Part shown: one piece after another, positions 44,409 to 52,310 of the stretch
Position numbering within the stretch: position 1 is the first letter of the stretch
Layout: each line of letters opens with the position of its first letter
Assembly (NCBI GenBank): GCA_014360015.1
Contig: JACIYJ010000001.1
Span: 62,001 to 126,000, forward strand
DNA: 64,000 nt
Origin: Candidatus Aminicenantota bacterium
GTDB taxonomy: Bacteria > Acidobacteriota > Aminicenantia > Aminicenantales > Saccharicenantaceae
Direction: 5' to 3'
Translations under genes and position numbers: made by a program
The notes under the pieces: generated by a model
What the model was told of the DNA's origin: nothing
Database searches by the model: none
What the model saw: the letters and a program-made list of their open reading frames with translations, nothing else

Positions 44409-45512
44409 ATGAAAATAATGACTGGTGATAGTATCTTTCCCAGACGCCAGACCAGAGCCATCCGGCTTGGCAACTTGGTCATAGGCGGGGGAGCTCCTAT
44501 TGTCGTTCAGTCCATGACTAAAACCCGGACCGCGGATGTAGCCGCTACGGTCAGACAGATTAGAAGGCTGGAAAAAGCTGGTTGTCAGGTGGTGAGAGTT
44601 GCAGTGCCCGAGCTCGAAGACGCTCTGGCCATAAAGAAAATTAAAAGAGAAATAGCCATACCTTTGATTGCTGATATCCATTTTGACCCGCGGCTGGCCA
44701 TCGTTTCCATCGAATCCGGGGCTGATGGTTTGAGAATTAATCCTGGAACTTTTGGGTCAAAGGCCAGACTCAGAGAAGTGGTCAACCTGGCTGGGGAAAG
44801 AAAAATTCCTATTAGGGTTGGAGTTAATTCAGGTTCGCTGGAAAAAGATTTGCTCCAGAAATATGGCCGGGTTTCAGCTGAAGCCATGGTCGAGAGTGCT
44901 CTGCGTCAGGTAAAATTGCTGGAAGACCTGGGGTTTTATGAGATAAAAATCTCGATCAAAGCTTCTGATATCCGGAGAACGCTTGAAGCCTACCGCCTGC
45001 TGGCGGAAAAAGTTGATTATCCTTTTCATGCCGGCATTACCGAAGCTGGTCCGTTGCTTCGGGGCAGCATTAAGTCAGCAGCCGGGCTGGCTTTGCTGCT
45101 CCAGGAAGGTCTGGCTGACACTATCAGAGTATCTCTGACTGCTCCGCCAGAGAAAGAGGTTGAAGTGGCTTATGAAATCTTGAGAAGCTTAGGGCTGAGC
45201 CAGAGAGGCATTAATTTCGTTTCTTGCCCTGGATGCGGCCGGAGTGAAGTTGACCTCAGGAGCCTTGCCTCTAAGGTGGAAAAAAGAATTGCCGGGATAT
45301 CTGCCAACCTGACTGTGGCTGTGATGGGCTGTCCGGTCAATGGACCGGGCGAAGCCAAAGAAGCTGATATCGGAGTGGCCTGCGGTCGGGGAATAGGGGT
45401 GATTTTTAAGAAGGGCAAAATCTTTAAAAAAGTGCCGGAATCAGAAATCGTTGAAACCCTGGTTCAGGAAGTTTTCCAGATGACTGAAAAAGTGAAGGAA
45501 GAAAAGAATTAG
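44409..45512 (+). CDS. ispG: 4-hydroxy-3-methylbut-2-en-1-yl diphosphate synthase (GcpE)
   Basis: The 367-residue iron-sulfur enzyme performs the penultimate step of the MEP pathway. It has the N-terminal TIM-barrel part (VQSMTKTRTADV, CQVVRVAVP, LIADIHFDPRLA, RINPGTFG, VRVGVNSGSLE-like IRVGVNSGSLEKD). The C-terminal [4Fe-4S] part has FVSCPGCGRSEVDL and VMGCPVNGPGEAKEADIG with the three cluster cysteines. It follows rseP and is the second MEP gene of the operon. Confidence 0.97.
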   Translation: MKIMTGDSIFPRRQTRAIRLGNLVIGGGAPIVVQSMTKTRTADVAATVRQIRRLEKAGCQVVRVAVPELEDALAIKKIKREIAIPLIADIHFDPRLAIVSIESGADGLRINPGTFGSKARLREVVNLAGERKIPIRVGVNSGSLEKDLLQKYGRVSAEAMVESALRQVKLLEDLGFYEIKISIKASDIRRTLEAYRLLAEKVDYPFHAGITEAGPLLRGSIKSAAGLALLLQEGLADTIRVSLTAPPEKEVEVAYEILRSLGLSQRGINFVSCPGCGRSEVDLRSLASKVEKRIAGISANLTVAVMGCPVNGPGEAKEADIGVACGRGIGVIFKKGKIFKKVPESEIVETLVQEVFQMTEKVKEEKN

Positions 45513-45551
45513 ACCAGGGAAGGTTTTTCGCTCTGAAAGGAGATGAATACC

Positions 45552-46388
45552 ATGACCACTACAGGTAAGAAAAAAGCAGACCAAATTCCTACTAAATTAG
45601 TAGGAAAATATTCCCGTTTGAAGGAAATTCTGCAGTCGATGGGCAGCGTCCTGGTAGCTTTTTCTGGTGGAGTGGACAGCAGTTTACTACTCTGGGTAGC
45701 AGCTGAGGTTCTCGGAGATAGAGTAATGGCGGTAATTGCCAGCTCACCGACCTATCATCGAAGAGAGATTGGGGAAGCTAAAAAAATCGCCAGAAATCTT
45801 AAGGTTAAGTTTATGGTCATTGAATCAGAGGAGTTTCAATCAGACGAATTTAAAAAAAATACTCCGCTTCGCTGCTATTACTGCAAATTATCCCTGTTTT
45901 CCCAACTTCAGAAAATCGCCAGAGAGCAAAAGCTGGCTCAAGTAGTGGAAGGTTCTAACCTGGATGATGACCTGGATTATCGTCCGGGAAAAAAGGCCAT
46001 TGAGCAGTTAGGGGTCCGCTCACCACTCAAGGAAGCCGGTTTTCGGAAACAAGACATCAGACAGCTGGCCCGAATCCTTGGACTTCCCAACTGGAATAAG
46101 CCGTCGATGGCCTGCTTAGCTTCCAGAATCCCTTTCAACCAGCCAATTGAAACTGATTTGCTGAACAGGATCGCACAAGGGGAAGAATATTTAAGACAGA
46201 TGGGCTTTTCCCAGGTAAGACTCAGGCATCATGGAGAAATAGCCCGGGTTGAAGTTGAGCCGGAAGAATTTTCTCTTCTTATGGAGGATAAAAACAGGCA
46301 GAAAATTGCCCACCGGTTGAAAAAGCTTGGCTACCGGTATGTAACGGTTGATATGGAAGGATACCGGACAGGCAGCCTCAATCCATAA
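45552..46388 (+). CDS. larE: LarE-type ATP-dependent sulfur transferase (PP-loop family)
   Basis: The 278-residue protein has the PP-loop SGGVDSSLLLW, ASSPTYHRREI, and the LarE-specific RCYYCKLSLF and EGSNLDDDLDYRPG. KPSMACLASRIPF adds a third cysteine to the CxxC. LarE sulfurates the carboxylates of the nickel-pincer nucleotide cofactor of lactate racemase. The CxxC plus distant Cys resembles the cluster-using LarE type rather than the sacrificial-Cys type; that point is inferred. The start is ATG 45552, 9 nt after AAAGGAG; an ATG at 45543 abuts that site. LarB, LarC and LarA are not in the window, so another substrate is possible. Confidence 0.85.
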   Translation: MTTTGKKKADQIPTKLVGKYSRLKEILQSMGSVLVAFSGGVDSSLLLWVAAEVLGDRVMAVIASSPTYHRREIGEAKKIARNLKVKFMVIESEEFQSDEFKKNTPLRCYYCKLSLFSQLQKIAREQKLAQVVEGSNLDDDLDYRPGKKAIEQLGVRSPLKEAGFRKQDIRQLARILGLPNWNKPSMACLASRIPFNQPIETDLLNRIAQGEEYLRQMGFSQVRLRHHGEIARVEVEPEEFSLLMEDKNRQKIAHRLKKLGYRYVTVDMEGYRTGSLNP

Positions 46389-46389
46389 C

Positions 46390-47355
46390 TTAATCCACTT
46401 CTACCAGATTGTTCGGTCTTTCTCCTCTGAGGCCCTGAAGTAGGTTGTTGACGGACATAAAACACATCTTCCTTCTGGTCTCATAGGTGGCGCTGCCAAT
46501 ATGGGGCAACAGGATCACATTTTCCAGCTGGAGTAATTTTGGCTCTATTTGCGGCTCATTTTCATACACATCAAGCCCGGCTGCCCAGATTTTACCCTGT
46601 TCCAGAGCTTCAACCAGAGCTTTCTCATCAACTATCGGTCCACGGGCCACGTTTATCAATACAGCGGTTTTTTTCATCAATCCGAGCCTTTCCTTGGAAA
46701 TAAGATGGTAAGATTGGGGGGTGAGAGAAGCGTGAATCGAGACGATATCAGATTCTGATAAAAGGGAATCAAGGTCTCGAAATTCAGCTCCGAGTTCCTT
46801 TTCTTGGTTGCGGCTTAAAGGATGGGGATCATAATATATGACTTTCAGGTTGAAAGCTTTGGCCCGCCTGGCCACAGCTCGGCCAATCCGGCCAAAACCG
46901 ATTATCCCCAAAGTTTTGCCGGAAAGTTCCTGACCTAAAAAAAGGTCAATCTTCCAGCCTTGGAATTTACCTTGCCGGCAGAAGCGGTCAGCTTCCACCA
47001 GCCGCCGGGTGGTGGCTAAAATCAGGGCCAGGGTCAGGTCAGCGGTGGCTTCAGTCAGAACCTCCGGAGTGTTAGTCACCAATATTCCCCGCCTCCGGGC
47101 ATAACTGACATCGATGTTATTGACGCCGACGGCACAGTTGGCTATTACTTTGAGCTCTGGCGCCTCGTCGATAACCTCTTTATCCACCTGATCGGTCAGA
47201 AAGCAGAGCAGCCCTTCCTTATCTTTAAGCTTAGAAATTAACTCTGCTTTCGGAAGAAATAGTTCTTCAGTAGCCAATTCCAGATCAACCTGATCAGCGA
47301 GATAATCCATAGCTTCTTTTAATAGGGGATGGGTTAGCAAAACTTTTGGCTTCAT
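46390..47355 (-). CDS. D-isomer-specific 2-hydroxyacid dehydrogenase (glyoxylate/hydroxypyruvate reductase-like)
   Basis: The 321-residue NAD(P)-dependent enzyme has the Rossmann motif TLGIIGFGRIGRAVA, the catalytic Arg in LINVARGPIVDEKAL, a Glu in YENEPQIEP and the catalytic His in LLPHIGSATYETR. It reduces a 2-oxo acid such as glyoxylate, hydroxypyruvate or pyruvate to the D-hydroxyacid; the exact substrate is not readable. GAAGGAG precedes the ATG. It lies 36 nt after the phosphorylase gene on the same strand, and its end is one base from the larE stop. Confidence 0.9.
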   Translation of the reverse strand: MKPKVLLTHPLLKEAMDYLADQVDLELATEELFLPKAELISKLKDKEGLLCFLTDQVDKEVIDEAPELKVIANCAVGVNNIDVSYARRRGILVTNTPEVLTEATADLTLALILATTRRLVEADRFCRQGKFQGWKIDLFLGQELSGKTLGIIGFGRIGRAVARRAKAFNLKVIYYDPHPLSRNQEKELGAEFRDLDSLLSESDIVSIHASLTPQSYHLISKERLGLMKKTAVLINVARGPIVDEKALVEALEQGKIWAAGLDVYENEPQIEPKLLQLENVILLPHIGSATYETRRKMCFMSVNNLLQGLRGERPNNLVEVD

Positions 47356-47391
47356 CGAAGTCTCCTTCAGTTGTTTAGTTAAGTTTTTTGG

Positions 47392-48105
47392 TTAAAATGA
47401 ATCATCAAAAATTAAGGGCAAAAAATATTTTCTAGTGGTCTCATGTACAGGTTGACTGCGCAAACCATTAAGCCAGCAGCCGCTGAACAGTTCGTCTGTA
47501 ACGATGAACAGCCCAGCGGTTTTAATTCCATAGAAGTCTGAAAAAGCAAAAACGGCGGAAGCCTCCATGTCCACAGCCCGAATCCCTTTTTTCTGCATTT
47601 TCTTCATCCAGGAAGGGGTTTCTCGGTATGGAGCGTCGGTGGAAACGATTGACCCGACAGTATATGATAGATCATTCCGTTCTAAGTAACTTTTTAAGTT
47701 CAAGAGAGACTCTCTGTCAGGATAATAAAATTTATTCTTTCTGGCGAGATAATGCCTGGAAGTTCCCTCATCGCTTAAGGCTGAGACAGGTATAAAAGCT
47801 TGACCAATGCGAAGATCTTCAGAGAGAGAGCCACAATAACTGAGCAGGATTATTTCTTTAACTCCAAGAAGTCTGATTTTTTCCAGGGAACTAATGCTGG
47901 CCGGGGCTCCAATTGGACCGTAAAGAACAGCTTTCTTTTTCAGGTAGAAGAGTTGGCTGGAATGGATGCTTCTGGTCAAGGTAGCCAATTTTTTTATTTC
48001 TGAAATAAGCCGGGGAAAAGGCAAAAAAGGAATAAACACCAGCCGAGCTCCAGGAATTTCAGGGCCTCTGAATTCCGGCTTAACTATTGATTCCTGTTTT
48101 TTCAT
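47392..48105 (-). CDS. Nucleoside phosphorylase (PNP/UDP family)
   Basis: The 237-residue protein has the phosphorylase superfamily pattern: YGPIGAPASISSLEKI, ILLSYCGSLSEDLRIGQAFIP, the IVSTDAPYRE segment and the nucleoside-binding AVDMEASAVFAFS. It probably cleaves purine nucleosides or uridine with phosphate; the base specificity is unresolved. There is no ribosome site near the ATG, and the only promoter-like sequence predicts a leader of about 5 nt. It is divergent from the ParB-like gene. Confidence 0.82.
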   Translation of the reverse strand: MKKQESIVKPEFRGPEIPGARLVFIPFLPFPRLISEIKKLATLTRSIHSSQLFYLKKKAVLYGPIGAPASISSLEKIRLLGVKEIILLSYCGSLSEDLRIGQAFIPVSALSDEGTSRHYLARKNKFYYPDRESLLNLKSYLERNDLSYTVGSIVSTDAPYRETPSWMKKMQKKGIRAVDMEASAVFAFSDFYGIKTAGLFIVTDELFSGCWLNGLRSQPVHETTRKYFLPLIFDDSF

Positions 48106-48116
48106 GGTTCTTTTTG

Positions 48117-48145
48117 AAATTATCAGATTTTTGGCAGACTGGCAA
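48117..48145 (-). promoter_or_regulatory. Weak promoter candidate of the nucleoside phosphorylase gene
   Basis: On the minus strand TTGCCA (48140-48145), 17-bp spacer, TAATTT (48117-48122); an overlapping GATAAT gives 15-bp spacing. The start would be near 48110, 5 nt before the ATG. Confidence 0.3.
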
Positions 48146-48167
48146 TCTCTAAGGTCTTCTCCTTTCG

Positions 48168-48196
48168 TTTACAAAGAGATTGGTCTGACTTAAAAT
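48168..48196 (+). promoter_or_regulatory. Promoter of the ParB-like/SPL-like pair, predicted leaderless
   Basis: TTTACA (48168-48173), 17-bp spacer, TAAAAT (48191-48196). The predicted start near 48203 is one base before the ATG at 48204. No Shine-Dalgarno is present. Confidence 0.65.
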
Positions 48197-48203
48197 TGAA
48201 TCT

Positions 48204-49166
48204 ATGATATTAAGAAAAATCCAGATTAATGAAATCAATCTTGAAGACCGCAGATTCAGGTTTACCTGTGGCCATCCGGATGAAAAATTTCTACGTTCGA
48301 TAAAAGAAATAAGTGTGGTCGAGCCAGTCAAGATTATAAAAAGAAAAGCCAGTTTGGTGCTGGTCTCAGGTTGGAAGAGGGTAGAAGGGGCTATAAGCTG
48401 CGGGCTTGAGGAGTTGCCAGGTCTGGAAATTCCGGAAAATTTATCTGACCTTGAAACTTTTGCCCTGGCTTTTTATGAGAATTATAGCCATCACCAATTT
48501 TCGCTGGCTGAGAAATCCTTAGCTGTCAGGAGATTCTCAGATTTTGGTTTAGGACAAACAGAGCTTATCAGCAGAATCTTACCGATTCTGGAACTGCCAC
48601 CAACCAGGCACACCTTAGAAGTACTTCTCGAGCTATCGGACCTCGAAGAAAGTCTCCCGGTAATTCATAATAAGGACTGGAAGCTCCCAACTGCTGAACT
48701 TTTTTTAAGGTTTCCGCCAGAAGAAAGGAGACTAATGCTTTCGTTGGTTTCCGACCTCAGCCACAATAAACAGCGGGAGATTATTGAGTTATTCTATTCT
48801 TTGAAGAAAAGGCAAAACCGAAATCTAAAAGCTATTATTGATGAGCCAGCTATAGCCTCCTGTCTGGAAAGATTCAAGAAAAATAAACCCGAGGCTGCAG
48901 ATAAATTGCTCTCAATTTTGAGGAAGGAGGTTAGCCCTTTAGTTCATCGACTCTGCGAGGAGATCGACAGGGAAATTGGACAGTTCAAGCTTCCAAACAA
49001 TGTCCGGCTTGATTATGACCGAACTCTGGAAAAAAGCAACTTGACCCTGGAAGTTATGGTCAGCTCCCAAGAAGAGCTCAGAGAAACTGTAAATAAAATC
49101 CTGAACAGTCTGGAAAAAGAAAACTGGAAGCGGCTGTTCGAGCTTCTTTACCGCGAAGAGGAATGA
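48204..49166 (+). CDS. ParB-like nuclease-fold protein
   Basis: The 320-residue soluble protein opens with a ParB N-terminal-like fold: IQINEINLEDRRFRF, FLRSIKEISVVEPVKIIKRKASLVLVSGWKRVEGAI and ENLSDLETFALAFYENYSHHQFSLAEKSLAVRRF, in order of the ParB box layout. The helical middle and C-terminus are not assigned. It lacks the clear ParB GERRRA arginine motif, having SGWKRVEGA instead, so it is unlikely to be the chromosome-partition ParB. No parA is adjacent. It overlaps the SPL-like gene (ATGA), so the two are made together. A role in DNA binding or a CTP/ATP-dependent reaction is inference from the fold. Confidence 0.7.
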   Translation: MILRKIQINEINLEDRRFRFTCGHPDEKFLRSIKEISVVEPVKIIKRKASLVLVSGWKRVEGAISCGLEELPGLEIPENLSDLETFALAFYENYSHHQFSLAEKSLAVRRFSDFGLGQTELISRILPILELPPTRHTLEVLLELSDLEESLPVIHNKDWKLPTAELFLRFPPEERRLMLSLVSDLSHNKQREIIELFYSLKKRQNRNLKAIIDEPAIASCLERFKKNKPEAADKLLSILRKEVSPLVHRLCEEIDREIGQFKLPNNVRLDYDRTLEKSNLTLEVMVSSQEELRETVNKILNSLEKENWKRLFELLYREEE

Positions 49167-50254
49167 TGACCAGAAACTGGATAAAAAAGGTTTTCCTCGA
49201 CCGGAAAGTAGAAAAATCTCCGCAGGTCAAAAAAATTCTGGATAAACTTATTGGGGTACCGGTCGAAGTAGTTGATGGGGAAGAGAAAATAAAACTGGAA
49301 CTTCGGCTTTCTTCCGACTCGGTTGGAGAGAGCAAGAAGATCCTTTTTCTGACCGAGCAAAAAGCCTTTATTCGACCTTGTCCTTGTACCCCGGGCTGTG
49401 TCGGCTGTGGCTACTGGACAATAGATCTGGATATCAACTGTCCGCTTGATTGCAGTTACTGCATACTCCAGAGGTATCTGGAAGAACAGCCTCTGACCGT
49501 TTCAGTAAATAGAGAAGCTTTGAAGAACGAGCTTGAATTATTTTTTGAGCAGAAAAGAACCAGGCTTTTAAGAATCGGCACAGGAGAGCTGGGTGATTCC
49601 TTAGCTCTGGATGAATTGACAGAGAATTCCTTATTTCTGGTAGAACTTTTCCGAAAAAAGCCAAGTTATTTTCTGGAATTGAAGACCAAGACTGCTGAAA
49701 TTGAATTGTTACTCAAAATAAGACCCGAGCCAAATATCGTGCTGGCCTGGTCTTTGAACACGGAGAAAATGGTCCATTCCGAAGAAAGGGGAGCAGCCAG
49801 TTTGGAGGACAGGCTGACCGCAGCGACCAGAGCTGTTAATCATGGATACCGGGTAGCTTTCCATTTTGATCCCATAATTCATTATCCTGGCTGGTTAGAA
49901 GGGTACGAGCGAGTAGTAGAAAAGCTTTTCGGGAGGATACCGGTAGAAGCTATAGCCTGGGTTAGCCTCGGCACTTTACGCTTCCCATCTGATCTGCTTA
50001 CTGTTGCCAGACGACGTTTTCCTGAAAGCACCATCTACGAGCATGAGTTTGTCAGATCCTGGGAAGGAAAATTTAGATACCCGCGGCCATTAAGAATTAA
50101 GATTTATAGCGAATTAAGAAGGATGTTTTCTGATTTTAGAGCCGAGAATAAACTTTACCTCTGTATGGAATCTTCCGCAGTTTGGGCAGCTTTTTTAGAA
50201 AAAAATAAAAGGGGAAGGCTTATTTCGGCCTTCCCCTTTCCTTGGCTAAGTTAA
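49163..50254 (+). CDS. Spore photoproduct lyase-like radical SAM protein
   Basis: The 363-residue protein has a radical-SAM cluster motif CPLDCSYC (Cys93, Cys97, Cys100) followed by ILQRYLEE, as in the SPL family. Upstream four cysteines occur in CPCTPGCVGCGYW (Cys73, Cys75, Cys79, Cys82), where the family usually has a CPGT-CCGY pattern. Later segments KPSYFLELKTKT, VLAWSLNTEKMVHSEERGAAS, HFDPIIHYPGW and WVSLGTLRFP match SPL-type DNA-repair proteins. It may reverse a DNA photoproduct or act on another radical substrate. It is coupled to the ParB-like gene. Its last codons run through the terminator of the convergent exbD gene. Confidence 0.82.
   Translation: MMTRNWIKKVFLDRKVEKSPQVKKILDKLIGVPVEVVDGEEKIKLELRLSSDSVGESKKILFLTEQKAFIRPCPCTPGCVGCGYWTIDLDINCPLDCSYCILQRYLEEQPLTVSVNREALKNELELFFEQKRTRLLRIGTGELGDSLALDELTENSLFLVELFRKKPSYFLELKTKTAEIELLLKIRPEPNIVLAWSLNTEKMVHSEERGAASLEDRLTAATRAVNHGYRVAFHFDPIIHYPGWLEGYERVVEKLFGRIPVEAIAWVSLGTLRFPSDLLTVARRRFPESTIYEHEFVRSWEGKFRYPRPLRIKIYSELRRMFSDFRAENKLYLCMESSAVWAAFLEKNKRGRLISAFPFPWLS
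50201..50239 (-). terminator. Rho-independent terminator of tonB-exbB-exbD
   Basis: GGGGAAGGC (50211-50219) pairs with GCCTTCCCC (50228-50236) around an 8-nt loop. On the minus strand a T-rich tract (complement of 50191-50210) follows. It lies inside the last codons of the convergent SPL-like gene. Confidence 0.8.
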
Positions 50255-50269
50255 ATCAAAACCGGGGTA

Positions 50270-50704
50270 TCATTCACCCTCAGTCGCTTTCCTCTCTGTG
50301 ATTATCCCGACGAGTTCAATTCCAGCTTCACGAATCTTGTCGATGACATCGATGATCTTACCGAATTCCAGGTTCTGATCTGCCCTGAGGTATAGTTTCT
50401 TCTCAGAAGCAGTAAGAAAAGCTTCTTCGAGAGCAGAACTAAGCCCATCGAGGGCGACTCTCTGTTCTTTCTGTGCTTTAAGGAACAGGGTACCGTCAGC
50501 TTTAATCGACAACACCACTTCAGGATTATCGGGCATATTGGTGGTATTGAGAGCTGAAGGTAGCTGAACATCAACTCCCTTTTGAACCAACGGCGTAACA
50601 ACCATGAAGATGATCAGAAGAACCAGCAGAACGTCACAAAGAGGAACGACATTGGGCTCAGACTTTACAGTTTCTTTTTCGTTCAGCGATACTGAGAAAC
50701 CCAT
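50270..50704 (-). CDS. exbD: Biopolymer transport protein ExbD/TolR
   Basis: The 144-residue protein has a short cytoplasmic N-terminus, one transmembrane helix (about 21-42, VVPLCDVLLVLLIIFMVV) with the proton-path Asp (about residue 24), and a periplasmic domain. NVVPLCDVLLVLLIIFMV is the family hallmark. It forms the proton-driven motor with ExbB that energises TonB. It is the last gene of tonB-exbB-exbD. Whether it is ExbD or TolR rests on the adjacent TonB-like protein. Confidence 0.92.
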   Translation of the reverse strand: MGFSVSLNEKETVKSEPNVVPLCDVLLVLLIIFMVVTPLVQKGVDVQLPSALNTTNMPDNPEVVLSIKADGTLFLKAQKEQRVALDGLSSALEEAFLTASEKKLYLRADQNLEFGKIIDVIDKIREAGIELVGIITERKATEGE

Positions 50705-50741
50705 TGTCTTCCTCTCTTAATAAAATTTAGCCAGAGTCAAA

Positions 50742-51419
50742 TTACTTGGCCCCGGAAACGCGAATGAAATAGTCAACAATCTGAGAAGCTGTATTCTCCA
50801 TCTCAGTGTTGTAAACTTCGATCTTAGTGTTCAGAGAGTTGAAGGTCCAGAGGGCGATAACGGCCACAGCAATACCGAAAGCGGTAGTTACCAGAGCTTC
50901 GGCAATACCAGCAGCCACAGCACCGATACCACCAGAACCAGTCAGAGCCATTCCACGGAAAGCGTTGATAATGCCGAAAATGGTTCCAAACAATCCGATG
51001 AATGGTGCAGAAGTGGCGATTGTAGCCATAATGCTCAAGCCTCTCTTCAGTTCCTGGGTGAACAGAGACTGAGCTCTTTCGCAGCCTCTCTGGGCAGACT
51101 CAATCTGCTCTTCCAGAGAAAGATTAGATTCTTTGCCAGACAGATATTCTTCAATTCCAGCAGCAGTAACTCTGGCCAGATGGCTGCTTTTGTAATCTTT
51201 CTTGGAAGCGAGAGCCAGCGCTTCTTTCAGCTGTCCATTTTTCATCAGCTCGGCCAGCTTTGGAGCAACTTCCAAGGATTTCTTTCTGGCACGAGCAAAA
51301 GTCAGCTGACGCTCGATGAACAGATAGATGGTGATGACAGACAGAGTGATCAGGATAATGGCAACTGTTTTTGCCACGACGCCCATGGCCTGCCACATTT
51401 CAATCAAACCGAATTGCAT
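50742..51419 (-). CDS. exbB: Biopolymer transport protein ExbB (MotA/TolQ/ExbB proton channel)
   Basis: The 225-residue inner-membrane protein has three transmembrane helices (about 12-32, 125-150 and 165-190). The signature ATSAPFIGLFGTIFGIINAF and GIAEALVTTAFGIAVAVIAL is intact. A cytoplasmic charged region (about 40-115) lies between helices 1 and 2. It conducts protons with ExbD to drive TonB. The preceding gene is tonB, 45 nt upstream on the same strand. Confidence 0.94.
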   Translation of the reverse strand: MQFGLIEMWQAMGVVAKTVAIILITLSVITIYLFIERQLTFARARKKSLEVAPKLAELMKNGQLKEALALASKKDYKSSHLARVTAAGIEEYLSGKESNLSLEEQIESAQRGCERAQSLFTQELKRGLSIMATIATSAPFIGLFGTIFGIINAFRGMALTGSGGIGAVAAGIAEALVTTAFGIAVAVIALWTFNSLNTKIEVYNTEMENTASQIVDYFIRVSGAK

Positions 51420-51464
51420 GTCTAAAACCTCCTTTTAAATATCGAAAGCCATTATTAGCTTTTC

Positions 51465-52235
51465 TTACTTAAGTTTAAAGGTCACCGTAACGGTGAAAAT
51501 AACCCCTCTGGGACGGCCGTTGATGATCATCGGCTCGTAAACCCATTGTTTGACCGCATCGATAGCGGCCTGGTCGAGCAGGGGAACTGACCTCAGAACT
51601 TTAACCGACTGGACACGACCATAAATATCGGTGGTAGCTTCGAGAATGACTATACCCTCAACGCGTGCCTGACGGGCTATTTCAGGATAAACTGGATCAA
51701 CTTTGTGGATGAGTTTGGGTGGCTTAATTTCACCGATAGCTCTAACTGGTTCTTCAACCTCGCCCACGACTCCACCCAGAACTCCGCCCACGACTCCACC
51801 CAGAACTCCGCCGACAACTCCGCCTTCGACTCCACCTTCGACTCCGCCTTCGATTCCGATGTCAGATATCTGTTCTTCGGCAATCTGATCTGGTATTTCA
51901 ACAGGGGCAACCAATCTACCAGGTTCAACCGAAGTTGTTGCCTGAACGGCTTTGATGGTTCGGGTAGAGCTGGACTTTTTCTTGGCTGGTGGTGGCGGTG
52001 GTGGTGGCGGCGGTGGTGGGGGAGCTAAGAAAGCGCTGTAAACTTCGACTTTTGGTAACTGGTCTGTGGAAAGAAGAGGAATAACAATAATGGAAACGAC
52101 AAAGATAGCGTGGAGGATAATAGCAATGGGCAGAGCAAGTGCTTTTCTCTTAATCCCCGACTCGGCCTTGAAGAAGGAATCTTTGAAGAGTTGTGGTAAC
52201 TCTTCACTCTGTTTAGGCCTTTTTGCTTCTGGCAT
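51465..52235 (-). CDS. tonB: TonB family energy transducer with poly-Pro and GGV repeats
   Basis: The 256-residue protein has an N-terminal membrane anchor (about 33-55). A periplasmic linker starts with twelve consecutive Pro (72-83) and a Lys/Ser stretch, then a GGV/GGL repeat (about 128-159). The C-terminal TonB domain (about 172-256) has HKVDPVYPEIARQARVEGIVILEATTD (read in parts) and DAVKQWVYEPMIINGRP. It links ExbB/ExbD to outer-membrane receptors. The start is set at ATG 52235, 6 nt after GAGG; a GTG at 52247 would include that site. The Gly-Val repeat is unusual; most TonB linkers are Pro-Lys/Pro-Glu. Confidence 0.93.
   Translation of the reverse strand: MPEAKRPKQSEELPQLFKDSFFKAESGIKRKALALPIAIILHAIFVVSIIVIPLLSTDQLPKVEVYSAFLAPPPPPPPPPPPPAKKKSSSTRTIKAVQATTSVEPGRLVAPVEIPDQIAEEQISDIGIEGGVEGGVEGGVVGGVLGGVVGGVLGGVVGEVEEPVRAIGEIKPPKLIHKVDPVYPEIARQARVEGIVILEATTDIYGRVQSVKVLRSVPLLDQAAIDAVKQWVYEPMIINGRPRGVIFTVTVTFKLK
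51756..51860 (-). repeat. 12/24-nt tandem repeat in tonB encoding GGV/GGL/GGE units
   Basis: Repeated units of the ACTCC(A/G)CC type encode Gly-Gly-Val/Leu/Glu in the TonB linker. Unit length is 12 nt with a 24-nt higher period (CCACGACTCCACCCAGAACT occurs twice at 24-nt spacing). Confidence 0.85.
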
Positions 52236-52277
52236 GTTAAACCTCACGCTCTTAGATTAAGTTAGATTAAAGTATAA

Positions 52278-52304
52278 ATTAAATTTATTTATTTTACAAG
52301 TCAA
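52278..52304 (-). promoter_or_regulatory. Possible promoter of tonB-exbB-exbD
   Basis: On the minus strand TTGACT (52299-52304) and TTTAAT (52278-52283) with 15-bp spacing; 17-bp spacing gives TAATTT. The sequence lies in an AT-rich gap of 75 nt after secF. Confidence 0.3.
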
Positions 52305-52310
52305 ATTTAA

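Noticed and set aside
51756..51860. Direct repeats as a CRISPR array
   Set aside because: Units are 12-24 nt without spacers and are in frame within tonB.
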